Shown here: positions 43,444-51,644 of the stretch, in pieces | Layout of the letters: each line of letters begins with the position of its first letter | How positions within the stretch are numbered: the stretch's first letter is position 1 | From: Nitrospiraceae bacterium | GTDB lineage: Bacteria > Nitrospirota > Thermodesulfovibrionia > UBA6902 | Reading direction: 5' to 3' | NCBI GenBank assembly: GCA_020356065.1 | Contig: CP070632.1 | Coordinates: 1,026,423-1,086,872, forward strand | Length of the DNA stretch: 60,450 nt | Translations under genes and position numbers: made by a program | Notes under the pieces: generated by a model | Seen by the model: only the letters and a program-made list of their open reading frames with translations | Told to the model about the DNA's origin: nothing | Database searches by the model: none

Positions 43444-44619
43444 TCACAGAATTTTCTTAATCCGGTCTATTGCTTCCCTCATCCTTTTGACCGGGACGGT
43501 CAGAGCAAATCTTATGTATCCTTCACCCGGTGAACCAAATCCGTTCCCCGGAGTTGTCAGTATTCCTGCCTTGTTTAAAAGGAGTGCGGTAAAGTCCATT
43601 GAAGAAATACCTTTTGGACATGTTACCCAGAGATAAAATGTAGCATCAGGTTTTGATACATCAAGGCCAAGTTTCTTCAGCCCGTTATACAGAACATCTC
43701 TTCGTTCCTGGTACATAGTTCTCAGTTTTCTCAACTCAGCATCCTTTGTCTGAAGGGCAACAATCCCTGCTTCCTGAATTGCCTGGAAAATGCCGGAATC
43801 TACATTTGTCTTTATCTTTCCGAGTCCTGCAACAGCACTTTTATTACCTGTTGCAAAGCCTATTCTCCAGCCAGTCATGTTATATGTCTTCGACAGAGAG
43901 TGAAACTCAATACCAACATCTTTTGCGCCGGGCAGCTGCAGAAAGCTCAGGGGTTTCGCATGTCCATAATACATCTCTGAATATGCCGCATCATGACAGA
44001 TTAAGATATTATGTTTCCTCGCAAATGAAATAATGTCTTTAAAAAATGCCCTGTCAGCACATGCAGTCGTAGGATTATTCGGATAATTAATGAACATCAG
44101 CTTTGCTTTTTTCAGGACGTATTTTGGAATTCTGGTCAGATCGGGGAAATAACTGTTTTTTTCAAGCAAAGGCATTTCATAACTTATCCCTCCGGCAAAA
44201 AGTGTGGCAACCGGATAAACAGGGTAACCGGGAGAAGGTACAAGCACATAATCACCGGGATTGATAAAGGCAAGCGGCATATGTCCAATACCTTCCTTGG
44301 AGCCTATGAGAGACACCACCTCGGTTTTCGGGTCCAGCCTGACATTGAACCTCTTTCTGTACCAGTCAGCCACAGCCTGTCTGAATGACAGCATACCCGC
44401 ATATGACGGGTACTGGTGATGTAAAGGGTTTGTAACTGCCTTTTGCATTGCCTTGATTATATGTGCGGGAGTCGGTGTGTCCGGATCGCCGATGCTCAGA
44501 TCAATAAGGTCGACCCCTTTTGCAAGGGCCTTTTCCTTCATTTTGTCTATTGTTGCAAATAAATATGGCGGAAGGTCCCTGACCCTGTTAGCTGGTTCTA
44601 TCTTAATTTTTTGGCTCAA
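43444..44619 (-). CDS. dapL: LL-diaminopimelate aminotransferase
   Basis: A 391-aa PLP fold-I aminotransferase that converts tetrahydrodipicolinate to LL-diaminopimelate for lysine and peptidoglycan. LPPYLFATIDKMKEKALAKG is typical of DapL. IDLSIGDPDTPTP, FINYPNNPTTA and SLSKTYNMTGWRIGF (PLP-binding Lys) are visible; the last Arg for carboxylate binding is in YIRFALT. It starts at TTG with an AGGAGGAATACA ribosome site. Other class I aminotransferases (such as alanine or MfnC-type) share the fold, but the N-terminal motif favours DapL. Confidence 0.9.
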   Translation of the reverse strand: MSQKIKIEPANRVRDLPPYLFATIDKMKEKALAKGVDLIDLSIGDPDTPTPAHIIKAMQKAVTNPLHHQYPSYAGMLSFRQAVADWYRKRFNVRLDPKTEVVSLIGSKEGIGHMPLAFINPGDYVLVPSPGYPVYPVATLFAGGISYEMPLLEKNSYFPDLTRIPKYVLKKAKLMFINYPNNPTTACADRAFFKDIISFARKHNILICHDAAYSEMYYGHAKPLSFLQLPGAKDVGIEFHSLSKTYNMTGWRIGFATGNKSAVAGLGKIKTNVDSGIFQAIQEAGIVALQTKDAELRKLRTMYQERRDVLYNGLKKLGLDVSKPDATFYLWVTCPKGISSMDFTALLLNKAGILTTPGNGFGSPGEGYIRFALTVPVKRMREAIDRIKKIL

Positions 44620-44829
44620 TGTATTCCTCCTGAAAGAAATAAGATGAAAATAACAGTTATGAAAGAATTACTAATTTATTATAATTAAAGGAAAGATGCA
44701 AATTATTTATTCAACAGAATGTAAAGAATGAAAATTTTCAGTCAGCGCTTGATTAATCCTGCATGAACTCAAGCATTAAATAGAAGGTATATCGGAACAG
44801 GAGGGTATTGTAAAGTCAGAGTCCCCTGA

Positions 44830-45300
44830 TCAGTATCTTAGCGTTGCTTTCAGACGTTTTGGATGCAGCAACAGGTCAAGGCCGTTATTAATGCCTGTAA
44901 TATGTACATCACCTGCCATAAGGATGTCAACTGCACAGCCTTCTCCTTCGGTTACTGCAATACCGATTCTGGCCACTCTGAGCATTTTCCTGTCGTTATT
45001 TCCATTGCCAAAAGCTACAACAGACATTGCTCCAAGTTTCTCTATATATTCTTCCTTTTGAAGATCATGATATTCTCCTTCCAACACATGGACATCACAT
45101 TTTACTTCGCTTAATTCAGCTTTTGCAGTACCAAATGTATCTGAAGTCAAAACATGGATGTACAGCATGTTCGCAAGATCATTCAGTTTTTCTTTCACCC
45201 CGGGGATCATTTTTCCGTTAAACGAAAGAGTCCCCGTAAAATCAGATACCAGATGCTGGAGCTTAACTGCGCCAAAGCCCGGTATGTCCAGATCAATCAT
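44830..45300 (-). CDS. HAD-like hydrolase, soluble P-type-ATPase-like
   Basis: A 156-aa HAD protein. Motif I is SDFTGTLSFNG: the second Asp of phosphatases (DxDxT) is Thr, which matches the DKTGT of P-type ATPases. Motif II is VLTSDTFG, Lys occurs in KEEYIEKLG and motif III/IV is VVAFGNGNNDRKMLR. No cap domain is seen. It is similar to the small 'soluble P-type ATPase' family of archaea and some anaerobes. The substrate is not known. The ribosome site GGGGGAATA precedes the ATG. Confidence 0.82.
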   Translation of the reverse strand: MIDLDIPGFGAVKLQHLVSDFTGTLSFNGKMIPGVKEKLNDLANMLYIHVLTSDTFGTAKAELSEVKCDVHVLEGEYHDLQKEEYIEKLGAMSVVAFGNGNNDRKMLRVARIGIAVTEGEGCAVDILMAGDVHITGINNGLDLLLHPKRLKATLRY

Positions 45301-45360
45301 TATTCCCCCTTTTAATGTTGTTATATGGTATTAAATCCCGTGATAAAATTCAATGAACTG

Positions 45361-45777
45361 TTATTCCTCATAAAAATCAGATAAATAAGATCGGTCTTTT
45401 TTCTTTTCAGATGTTCGATGCTTGTCTTCAAGCATTTTTTCTTTGGAACGTCGTGAACGTTTTCTTTTCTGTCGCCGTAACCTGGATATTCGTCTGGCTT
45501 CTTCGCTTTCTTCCCCATGGAGTGCCCGTTCAATTTTCTTGTATAAGAGAATTCTGGCATGATAGCGGTTAAGTCCTTGGGTCCGGGCCTTCTGACATTT
45601 AACCTCTGTTCCGCTAGGAATATGTTTCAGATGCACACAGGTCGCTACTTTATTTACATTCTGTCCACCTTTTCCACCTGAACGGATAAACGACTCTTCA
45701 ATATCCTTTTCATATAAGGCGAGGCTGTCAAGCTTTTCTCGCAGTTTTTTTTCTTTTTCAGGGCTGACAGGGAACAT
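45361..45777 (-). CDS. Peptide chain release factor-like protein (GGQ domain, ArfB/C12orf65-like)
   Basis: A 138-aa protein with a single RF-1 catalytic domain: SFIRSGGKGGQNVNKVATCVHL carries the GGQ that triggers peptidyl-tRNA hydrolysis. There is no codon-recognition domain. The basic tail (RISRLRRQKRKRSRRSKEK) resembles the ribosome-channel-binding tails of ArfB and mitochondrial ICT1/mtRF-R. It likely rescues stalled ribosomes. Start chosen at MFPVSPEKEK; the frame opens 7 codons earlier at a second start. Confidence 0.88.
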   Translation of the reverse strand: MFPVSPEKEKKLREKLDSLALYEKDIEESFIRSGGKGGQNVNKVATCVHLKHIPSGTEVKCQKARTQGLNRYHARILLYKKIERALHGEESEEARRISRLRRQKRKRSRRSKEKMLEDKHRTSEKKKDRSYLSDFYEE

Positions 45778-45849
45778 AACTCTCAACAGCCGGAGCACAT
45801 GTCATACGGTGCGGTCCGGAATAACCTGGATATTGTAAATATTTGTATC

Positions 45850-45875
45850 AAGACAGTCATGCTAAAAAACTTATT
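45850..45875 (+). repeat. Short repeat R1, left arm of an inverted pair
   Basis: AAGACAGTCATGCT then six A and CTTATT. It pairs with 45987-46012 (21 of 26 match in inverted orientation) to bound a 163-bp segment and matches 48157-48183 in direct orientation. A perfect 16-bp palindrome (CCTTCCGGCCGGAAGG, 45886-45901) lies just inside. Confidence 0.55.
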
Positions 45876-45986
45876 CACCGACCTGCCTTCCGGCCGGAAG
45901 GTATCGTAGAGATAAACTATAAAAAATACTCTGTTAAGATGAATACTTTAACTGTTATGATGCATACAATTAATCTCATCACAATT

Positions 45987-46012
45987 AATAAGTTTTTTTA
46001 AATGTATGTCTT
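45987..46012 (-). repeat. Short repeat R2, right arm of an inverted pair
   Basis: Reverse complement begins AAGACATACATTT and ends CTTATT. It is the inverted partner of 45850-45875 and of 48157-48183, and ends 20 bp before the stop of the 692-aa gene. Confidence 0.55.
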
Positions 46013-46031
46013 ACGTTATAAATGATTCTGA

Positions 46032-48110
46032 CTAAACGTTAACTTTACATGATTCAACAACAGAGAATGCTTTTTTCTTTAATTCAAAAGTGAAGGCATC
46101 CCCGTCTGCTAAACCGCCTTCAATAATATCCAGTATGTCATAAAACATGTCCCAGCCTTTTTTTCCCCGTTTATACAGATCAATAAGGGGATTGGGATCT
46201 TGAGTTAAATATGAAATAGTGTCGCCAATTCTCTTACACCCGCTTTTCATGAACTCTTTGCCTTTCCGTGCGCTGACACCAGATGAATCAGCAATTAATG
46301 ATGCGGTCTTCAGTGCAAAACGCAGATACACAACAGTAAGCGGGATCTTCGATATAAAGCAGCCGGTAAACGGGTCAACCTCTTTTTTAATTTCATCAGC
46401 CGACCATGGCAAGGCCCTACAGTAATATGAAAAGAGTAATATTCTGATATAGTCCCCGATCATTTTCCCTATGGCCGCCTTTTTTATTGCCTCAACAGCA
46501 AATGTTTCCTTGTCGTGACGCATAATGAGGCCGTCTTTATGTACATACCGCAGTTTGTCGTCGTGTTCCTTGAAAATTACGGACAGGATGTAAGCCTGAT
46601 CTTCGGCCCTTCCTATGATTGAAGGGGTAAACGGCCTGTGTTTTCTGAGGGAATCCAGCAGGATACCGTTCGTACCCCCTGTAACGTGGAAGCGCTGAAT
46701 ACACTGGTGAATGCCGTCCGGCTGACGGTCTGTATATCTCGTCATCATTTCTGCTTCTGTTGAAAGGGCCTGGGGCAGTTTACTGAAAAAGACCAGTTCA
46801 TCAGCCTTCATTTCGTTTGGAGGGAAACAGACATCGGGAAAGAACAGGGAGTGTTTCATATCTGTCTGGTTGACAAGGGCGCCGGCAATCATTCCAAGTT
46901 CGACTTGATTGCCTTCCCAGTCAGTACCTCTTGCGCCCCACAAAGGTGTCTTGAAATGCTCAAACGCTGAATGACCGGTTTGCTCCACGAGGTTTTCCTG
47001 AGGGAATATCTGGTCAAGATCTATTTTAAATGTGCCTTTGATTTCAGGATATATCAAGACCTGCCAGAAAGCAGCAACAGCTTTTAAAAAACTGTAATGC
47101 CTTCCATACTCTCCATCAACACCAAAGACTTCATGGAGAAGCGAAGCATCTGTTTCCATATTATATTGAACTGCAGCCGGAAGCAAAATCTCATCAATGA
47201 GCCTTCGTGAGTCTGATTCAGTGAAGATATATATATCAAGATGGCTGATATTCTTATTTTTCACCAGCTCCTCTTCGAGATATCGCTTTGCGATCTGCTG
47301 CAGTCCCTTATGAGTCACCGAAACTGATAATAGGCATGTAAGTTTTGATTCCCTGTCAATTGTGCCTTTTTCTTTTTCAAATGCGACAGCTCTGTCAAGT
47401 CCATCCAGACCATAAAGGATCTCATTGCAATCAGGAGAAATTCCTACAGGAATCGGATGGTCATACCAGAACAATTGATCTTCATCAACAATACTTTTCA
47501 ATTTGTGTCTCAGCGTATCGCTCACAAATGAACTGTCAATATCGACTGGTGTGGTAATGAGAACATTGGATGTGAATACAAGCTGTTTAACAGGATCAGT
47601 AATCGGGGTCCGGTTTAAGCTGCTGATATCTACACTACGTTTGTTGCGGAGTGAGGTAATCTCATCGAGCATGTTCATGCCCGGCCCCTTTCCTTCGGGA
47701 AAGAAAAAATTTCTGATCATTTCTGATGATATCTGCCGGTTTGCTGCATTGGCCGGATCCTGTATCCATGTAGACAGATCAATCAGATGTTCAGCAAAAG
47801 ACGGATCGTTGTCGCATGCAGATGATATTTCAGAAATTATATTTTCCCGTCCCTTCACATAAAATCCGGCCTTGTCTTTCCATTCAGGGAGCATTTCAAT
47901 TTTTCTGATATATTCGGCTGCTTCTCTGTACAGAGGGTGGGTTTCTCCTGCTAATATTATAAGAAAGGCTGCATTGAGGTTTTCTTCAACGCCAACTCCG
48001 TCGGGATTTTCAGGGTGAAACTGATCAGGTATATTTACACCGCATAATGAATTATCAAACAGTTCAGTCCCAATAATATATGTGATTATTTTTTCAAATT
48101 CAGCCAACAC
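46032..48110 (-). CDS. Uncharacterised 692-aa protein, possible GT-A glycosyltransferase
   Basis: I do not recognise the family. It has no signal peptide or clear membrane segment. A central region (about 285-535) has the layout of a GT-A transferase: KNISHLDIYIFTESDS, then FKIDLDQIFPQ (a DxD at 364-366), TGGTNGILLDSLRKHRPFTP, GRAEDQAYIL (an xED-type base near 502-504) and LIMRHDKETF (a C-terminal His). The N-terminal about 280 residues and C-terminal about 150 residues are helical and unknown. The start is a GTG with no ribosome site, so the 5' end is uncertain. It is flanked by inverted short repeats, which hints at mobility. Function is inference. Confidence 0.5.
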   Translation of the reverse strand: MLAEFEKIITYIIGTELFDNSLCGVNIPDQFHPENPDGVGVEENLNAAFLIILAGETHPLYREAAEYIRKIEMLPEWKDKAGFYVKGRENIISEISSACDNDPSFAEHLIDLSTWIQDPANAANRQISSEMIRNFFFPEGKGPGMNMLDEITSLRNKRSVDISSLNRTPITDPVKQLVFTSNVLITTPVDIDSSFVSDTLRHKLKSIVDEDQLFWYDHPIPVGISPDCNEILYGLDGLDRAVAFEKEKGTIDRESKLTCLLSVSVTHKGLQQIAKRYLEEELVKNKNISHLDIYIFTESDSRRLIDEILLPAAVQYNMETDASLLHEVFGVDGEYGRHYSFLKAVAAFWQVLIYPEIKGTFKIDLDQIFPQENLVEQTGHSAFEHFKTPLWGARGTDWEGNQVELGMIAGALVNQTDMKHSLFFPDVCFPPNEMKADELVFFSKLPQALSTEAEMMTRYTDRQPDGIHQCIQRFHVTGGTNGILLDSLRKHRPFTPSIIGRAEDQAYILSVIFKEHDDKLRYVHKDGLIMRHDKETFAVEAIKKAAIGKMIGDYIRILLFSYYCRALPWSADEIKKEVDPFTGCFISKIPLTVVYLRFALKTASLIADSSGVSARKGKEFMKSGCKRIGDTISYLTQDPNPLIDLYKRGKKGWDMFYDILDIIEGGLADGDAFTFELKKKAFSVVESCKVNV

Positions 48111-48156
48111 GATTATTGATCCGTTCGGTTCAGATTATTCGTATATTATAGTAATA

Positions 48157-48183
48157 AAGACAGGCATGCTAAAAAAACTTATT
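48157..48183 (+). repeat. Short repeat R3
   Basis: AAGACAGGCATGCT then seven A and CTTATT, a near copy of 45850-45875. Together with 45987-46012 it brackets the 692-aa gene in inverted orientation. Confidence 0.55.
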
Positions 48184-48524
48184 AAATACGATGATATTGA
48201 TTATGTGCATCGTTACCGTTATAGATCTTATTTTACAGAATGTGTTTGATCGTTGTCTCGAAGGTACCTGCCTGGCGGCAGACAGGTCGATGAAACAATT
48301 TGTTCAGCCTGCCTGACTTATTTTATGAGTATGGGTCAGATTTATGAGAAAGTATAACTTTCCTCGAATTAACCATACGAAAAGCTTTGGGCAGCTGTCA
48401 AACCGTATTCGAAAAAAAACATTTGAAGAAAGGATTGAACTGCCCTTACCATATACTTTAGTCATAAAAGTCGGGGAGTTAGCTCAGTATAAGCTTAAAT
48501 TATAAATCGATAACTTTTTCTTTT

Positions 48525-48552
48525 TTGACAAACAGCGTATTTATGAGATAAT
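48525..48552 (+). promoter_or_regulatory. Sigma70-type promoter of the respiratory locus
   Basis: TTGACA (48525-48530), 16-bp spacer, GATAAT (48547-48552). Perfect -35 and 5 of 6 at -10. Transcription begins about 48559, 50 nt before the first cytochrome ATG. Confidence 0.7.
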
Positions 48553-48608
48553 GTATATCCCACTTTTTGTCCTCAAATTAAATTCCGTGTAACTAAGAGG
48601 GAGAAAAA

Positions 48609-49070
48609 ATGAAAAGTCATGCATGGAGACCTTTGTTCGTGTTTATCGGCGTAATAATTCTCGCACTGATAGCACGATATTTTGTTGTCCCCAGAGATTT
48701 TGGTGTTGGGGAAAGGGGATTCATGTACAGCTTCCACAGATTAAGTAATGAAGATGAGTGGCTGGAGTTTAAGGTAAAGTATCAGGGAAAAGAATACTGC
48801 AGCGAATGCCATGATGAGAAATATGAAACCAACATGGCATCTAAACATAAAATCATTGAGTGTGAAAACTGTCATGGCCCGGCCATTGAACATCCCGAAG
48901 ATCCGGAAAAACTTACCATAGACACAAGCAGGGCACAATGTCTCAGATGCCATGCTTACCTGCCGTATCCGTCAAGTCAAAGAAATAAAATCAAGGGCAT
49001 AGACCCGACAGACCATAATCCGGAAGACCTTTGTGCTGATTGTCATGATCCGCATGAGCCGGACTTATAG
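48609..49070 (+). CDS. Membrane-anchored tetraheme cytochrome c
   Basis: A 153-aa protein. One hydrophobic helix at 9-27 (LFVFIGVIILALIARYFVV) anchors or exports it. Four CxxCH sites follow: CSECH, CENCH, CLRCH, CADCH. Extra His (HKIIE, HDPHEPDL) may be axial ligands. It is the first gene of the locus, 9 bp from the Fe-S subunit, and is probably the c-type electron donor or acceptor of the first Fe-S/NrfD module. The ribosome site is AGAGGGAGAAAAA. Confidence 0.9.
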   Translation: MKSHAWRPLFVFIGVIILALIARYFVVPRDFGVGERGFMYSFHRLSNEDEWLEFKVKYQGKEYCSECHDEKYETNMASKHKIIECENCHGPAIEHPEDPEKLTIDTSRAQCLRCHAYLPYPSSQRNKIKGIDPTDHNPEDLCADCHDPHEPDL

Positions 49071-49079
49071 GAGCAGGAT

Positions 49080-49850
49080 ATGAAATTTTCCAGGAGAGAT
49101 TTTTTATCAACGGCGATTAAAGGGGCCTGCATCGCATCATTACCCATAAGCGCCTTCAGAATATTGAACCCCAAGGAAGCAGAAGCTGCGGTCAAGGGGG
49201 CTAACATGAGGTGGGGTTTTGTCGTTAATACCGAAAAATGTGTTGGATGCGGGTTCTGTGTCAAGGCATGTAAATTGGAAAATGAAGTGCCGTATGATGT
49301 TGCAGTAACCAGGACCTGGGTTGAGCGTTATGTAGTTTTAAAAGACGGGAGAAGGCTGATCGATACTCCCCATGGTGCGAGAGACGGATTTACCAGTTCT
49401 GAAGTAGATGGCAGAGACGTAAATCCCAAAGATATTGCCAAGGCATTTTTTGTCCCCAAGCTCTGCAACCAGTGTGAAAATCCACCCTGTGTTCAGGTCT
49501 GTCCGGTAGGGGCAACGTATCAGACGTCGGACGGCATAGCGCTGGTTGACAGGTCATGGTGCATCGGCTGCGGATACTGTATTATGTCCTGCCCCTATGG
49601 CGCCAGGTTTTTCCATCCTGTGTACAAGGTAGCAGAGAAATGTACGTTCTGTATCCATCGTTTAAGGCAGGGGATGAAGACAGCCTGTGTCGATGCCTGT
49701 CCTTTTGGTGCGAGGATGGTCGGTAATCTTAAAGATCCAAATGATCCTGTCACCAAGATCGTATTGTCTGAACGGGTTGCGGTATTAAAGGATTCCTATG
49801 GAACCAAACCCCAGGTCTATTATCTTGGCCTGGATGAAAATGTGAGGTGA
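49080..49850 (+). CDS. Periplasmic four-cluster Fe-S subunit (DsrO/NrfC-like), module 1
   Basis: A 256-aa protein with a twin-arginine signal (FSRRDFLSTAIKGACIASLP). Four [4Fe-4S] motifs follow: CVGCGFCVKAC, CNQCENPPCVQVCP, CIGCGYCIMSCP and CTFCIHR...CVDACP. This is the electron-transfer partner of NrfD-type quinone proteins. The catalytic molybdopterin subunit seen in many such complexes is absent. It is followed by nrfD-like after 4 bp, so they form one module with the tetraheme cytochrome. Confidence 0.93.
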   Translation: MKFSRRDFLSTAIKGACIASLPISAFRILNPKEAEAAVKGANMRWGFVVNTEKCVGCGFCVKACKLENEVPYDVAVTRTWVERYVVLKDGRRLIDTPHGARDGFTSSEVDGRDVNPKDIAKAFFVPKLCNQCENPPCVQVCPVGATYQTSDGIALVDRSWCIGCGYCIMSCPYGARFFHPVYKVAEKCTFCIHRLRQGMKTACVDACPFGARMVGNLKDPNDPVTKIVLSERVAVLKDSYGTKPQVYYLGLDENVR

Positions 49851-49854
49851 TGTA

Positions 49855-51144
49855 ATGAGCGCGGAATTAGCAGGAATAGCAGCACATGGCGCTGAATTAG
49901 CAGTTCATGGAGCTGAATGGACAACAAAGGAGTTGTTTACGTATCCGAATGAATTTGTGTACTGGACAATACAGATTGTTATGTATCCATATATAACGGG
50001 GCTTGTTGCCGGTGCATTTGTTCTGTCCTCACTATATCATGTGTTTGGTCAGGAGGACCTTAAGGACATCGCCAAGTTTGCGCTTGTTTTTTCTTTTGCC
50101 CTTCTTATTGTCGCTCCGATGCCGCTGTTATTTCATCTTCAGCAGCCACAAAGAAATTTTGAGGTTATGCTCACACCCCATTTCACTTCTGCCATAGCTG
50201 CATTTGGAATGGTTTATTCATTTTATATGGCGATCGTTGCGGCAGAAATATGGTTTGTTTACAGGAAATATTTTGTCGAGCAGTCCGTTGCCCTCAAAGA
50301 AGCAAAAGGCTTTTATAACAAACTCCTGGGAAAAACGTACAAAATCCTTACACTGGGTGCCAATGATATCAGTGAAGGCGCCCTGCATACTGACCATAAA
50401 ATTGTTAAATATTTGGCGGCACTCGGCATTCCGGTTGCCTGCTTTCTTCACGGGTATGCTGGATTCATATTTGGATCGGTAAAAGCAAACGCCCTATGGA
50501 CTACACCGCTTATGCCGGTCATTTTTATCATGTCGGCGATTGTTTCCGGAATAGCTCTTTGCATGCTGACAGACATCATAATGATGGAGTGGAGAAAATT
50601 CAGGATAAAACATTCCAAGAAAGAGTTCCACATGACTGCTGATGAGGTAAAGGGTGAAGAGGTAGAGGTTACCAAGAAGACTTCAAAGTTTCTTCTTGGA
50701 GCCATGGTAGCGGCAATTGTGCTCGAACTGCTTGATCTTATTTTCAGAGGATATACAGCCACAAAATCCTGGGATATTTTAAGAACAGTTATCTATGAGA
50801 TGGACTTTACCAAAATATTTATAATGCAGTACGGAATCGGTAATGCCCTGCCTTTTATTATGCTGCTGCTTCCTGGACTGACCGTGAGAAGGGCTGCAGT
50901 AGCCTCTGCCCTGGTCCTCTTTGGAGTGTTTATGATGCGGTGGAATGTTGTCATCGGCGGACAGGCATTTTCCAATTCATTTGCCGGATTCATGCATTAC
51001 CATATGCCCATTATTCCTCATAATGCAGAGACATTTAAAGAAGGTCTGTTGGGAGCCATGTTTATGGGCGGGTTACCGTTCGTCCTTTTCTGGCTGTTTA
51101 ATAAAATTGTCCCTTCAGTCAAATATACACTGAGGGAAAAATAA
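49855..51144 (+). CDS. NrfD/PsrC-like quinone-interacting membrane protein, module 1
   Basis: A 429-aa protein with nine to ten membrane helices (about 40-60, 80-110, 120-140, 183-205, 215-240, 280-300, 315-335, 345-365, 395-420). The Arg/His-rich periplasmic loops and the TPLMPVIFIMSAIVSGIALCML segment match NrfD/PsrC. These proteins bind quinone near the periplasmic face and pass electrons to the Fe-S partner; some may pump protons. A GAGGTGATGTA ribosome site precedes the ATG. No heme-binding motif is in it. Confidence 0.92.
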   Translation: MSAELAGIAAHGAELAVHGAEWTTKELFTYPNEFVYWTIQIVMYPYITGLVAGAFVLSSLYHVFGQEDLKDIAKFALVFSFALLIVAPMPLLFHLQQPQRNFEVMLTPHFTSAIAAFGMVYSFYMAIVAAEIWFVYRKYFVEQSVALKEAKGFYNKLLGKTYKILTLGANDISEGALHTDHKIVKYLAALGIPVACFLHGYAGFIFGSVKANALWTTPLMPVIFIMSAIVSGIALCMLTDIIMMEWRKFRIKHSKKEFHMTADEVKGEEVEVTKKTSKFLLGAMVAAIVLELLDLIFRGYTATKSWDILRTVIYEMDFTKIFIMQYGIGNALPFIMLLLPGLTVRRAAVASALVLFGVFMMRWNVVIGGQAFSNSFAGFMHYHMPIIPHNAETFKEGLLGAMFMGGLPFVLFWLFNKIVPSVKYTLREK

Positions 51145-51173
51145 GGAACAGGGCATTATAAGAATCGTTTATA

Positions 51174-51202
51174 TTGACATATCTATTTGATTTTGTTACA
51201 GT
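51174..51202 (+). promoter_or_regulatory. Internal promoter before the Rieske gene
   Basis: TTGACA (51174-51179), 17-bp spacer, TACAGT (51197-51202). Lies in the 88-bp gap after NrfD module 1, so the Rieske/cytochrome b part can be expressed alone. Confidence 0.55.
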
Positions 51203-51232
51203 TTTAGAACTCAACGTAGTAAAGGAGGGTTA

Positions 51233-51637
51233 ATGCAGAGACGCAGTTTTTTAAGTATGATTTTTGCGATAATTGGTTCTATCTCATTAGGTTCCCTCGC
51301 TTATCCATTTCTGAAATATCTTGCTCCACCCAAAGCTGAAATCAAGGCCGGAAAACAGACGATCCGCAAATCTGACGTTGGTGATGCAAAAGAGATACTT
51401 TATCAAAACACCCCGGCTATCATCATAGACCGTCCTGGCAAGGGTCTTATCGCACTCTCAAGGGTATGCACTCATCTTGGCTGCCTTCTCGACTATGATA
51501 AACAGAAAAAGAGGCTGATATGTCCCTGTCATGCCGGTATATTCAATCTTGAAGGGCGTGTAGTTTCCGGACCACCGCCAAAATCTCTAACTGTTATTCC
51601 TCTCAAAGTTGAGGGCGAAGATATCGTGATAGGATAA
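51233..51637 (+). CDS. Rieske [2Fe-2S] protein of a bc-type complex
   Basis: A 134-aa protein. The N-terminus MQRRSFLSMIFAIIGSISLG has an RR signal-anchor of the type used by Rieske proteins. The cluster box 1 is CTHLGC and box 2 is CPCHAG; the two Cys and two His bind the 2Fe-2S. GPPPKSLTVIPLKV follows. It moves electrons from quinol to a c-type acceptor. The AAAGGAGGGTTA ribosome site is strong. Cytochrome b starts 7 bp after its stop. Confidence 0.95.
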   Translation: MQRRSFLSMIFAIIGSISLGSLAYPFLKYLAPPKAEIKAGKQTIRKSDVGDAKEILYQNTPAIIIDRPGKGLIALSRVCTHLGCLLDYDKQKKRLICPCHAGIFNLEGRVVSGPPPKSLTVIPLKVEGEDIVIG

Positions 51638-51644
51638 AAATACT

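Larger units (their letters stand above)
48111..48608. other. 498-bp leader/intergenic region of the respiratory locus
   Basis: No gene seen. It holds short repeat R3 (48157-48183), an imperfect palindrome CCTGCCTGGCGGCAGACAGG (48270-48289), a tRNA-like 15-nt match (48473-48487) and the promoter at 48525-48552. Confidence 0.5.

Noticed and set aside
48473-48487. GGGGAGTTAGCTCAG, like the 5' part and D-arm of a tRNA
   Set aside because: No anticodon arm, T-arm or acceptor 3' strand follows; the next 60 nt are AT-rich. A chance match or a tiny relic.
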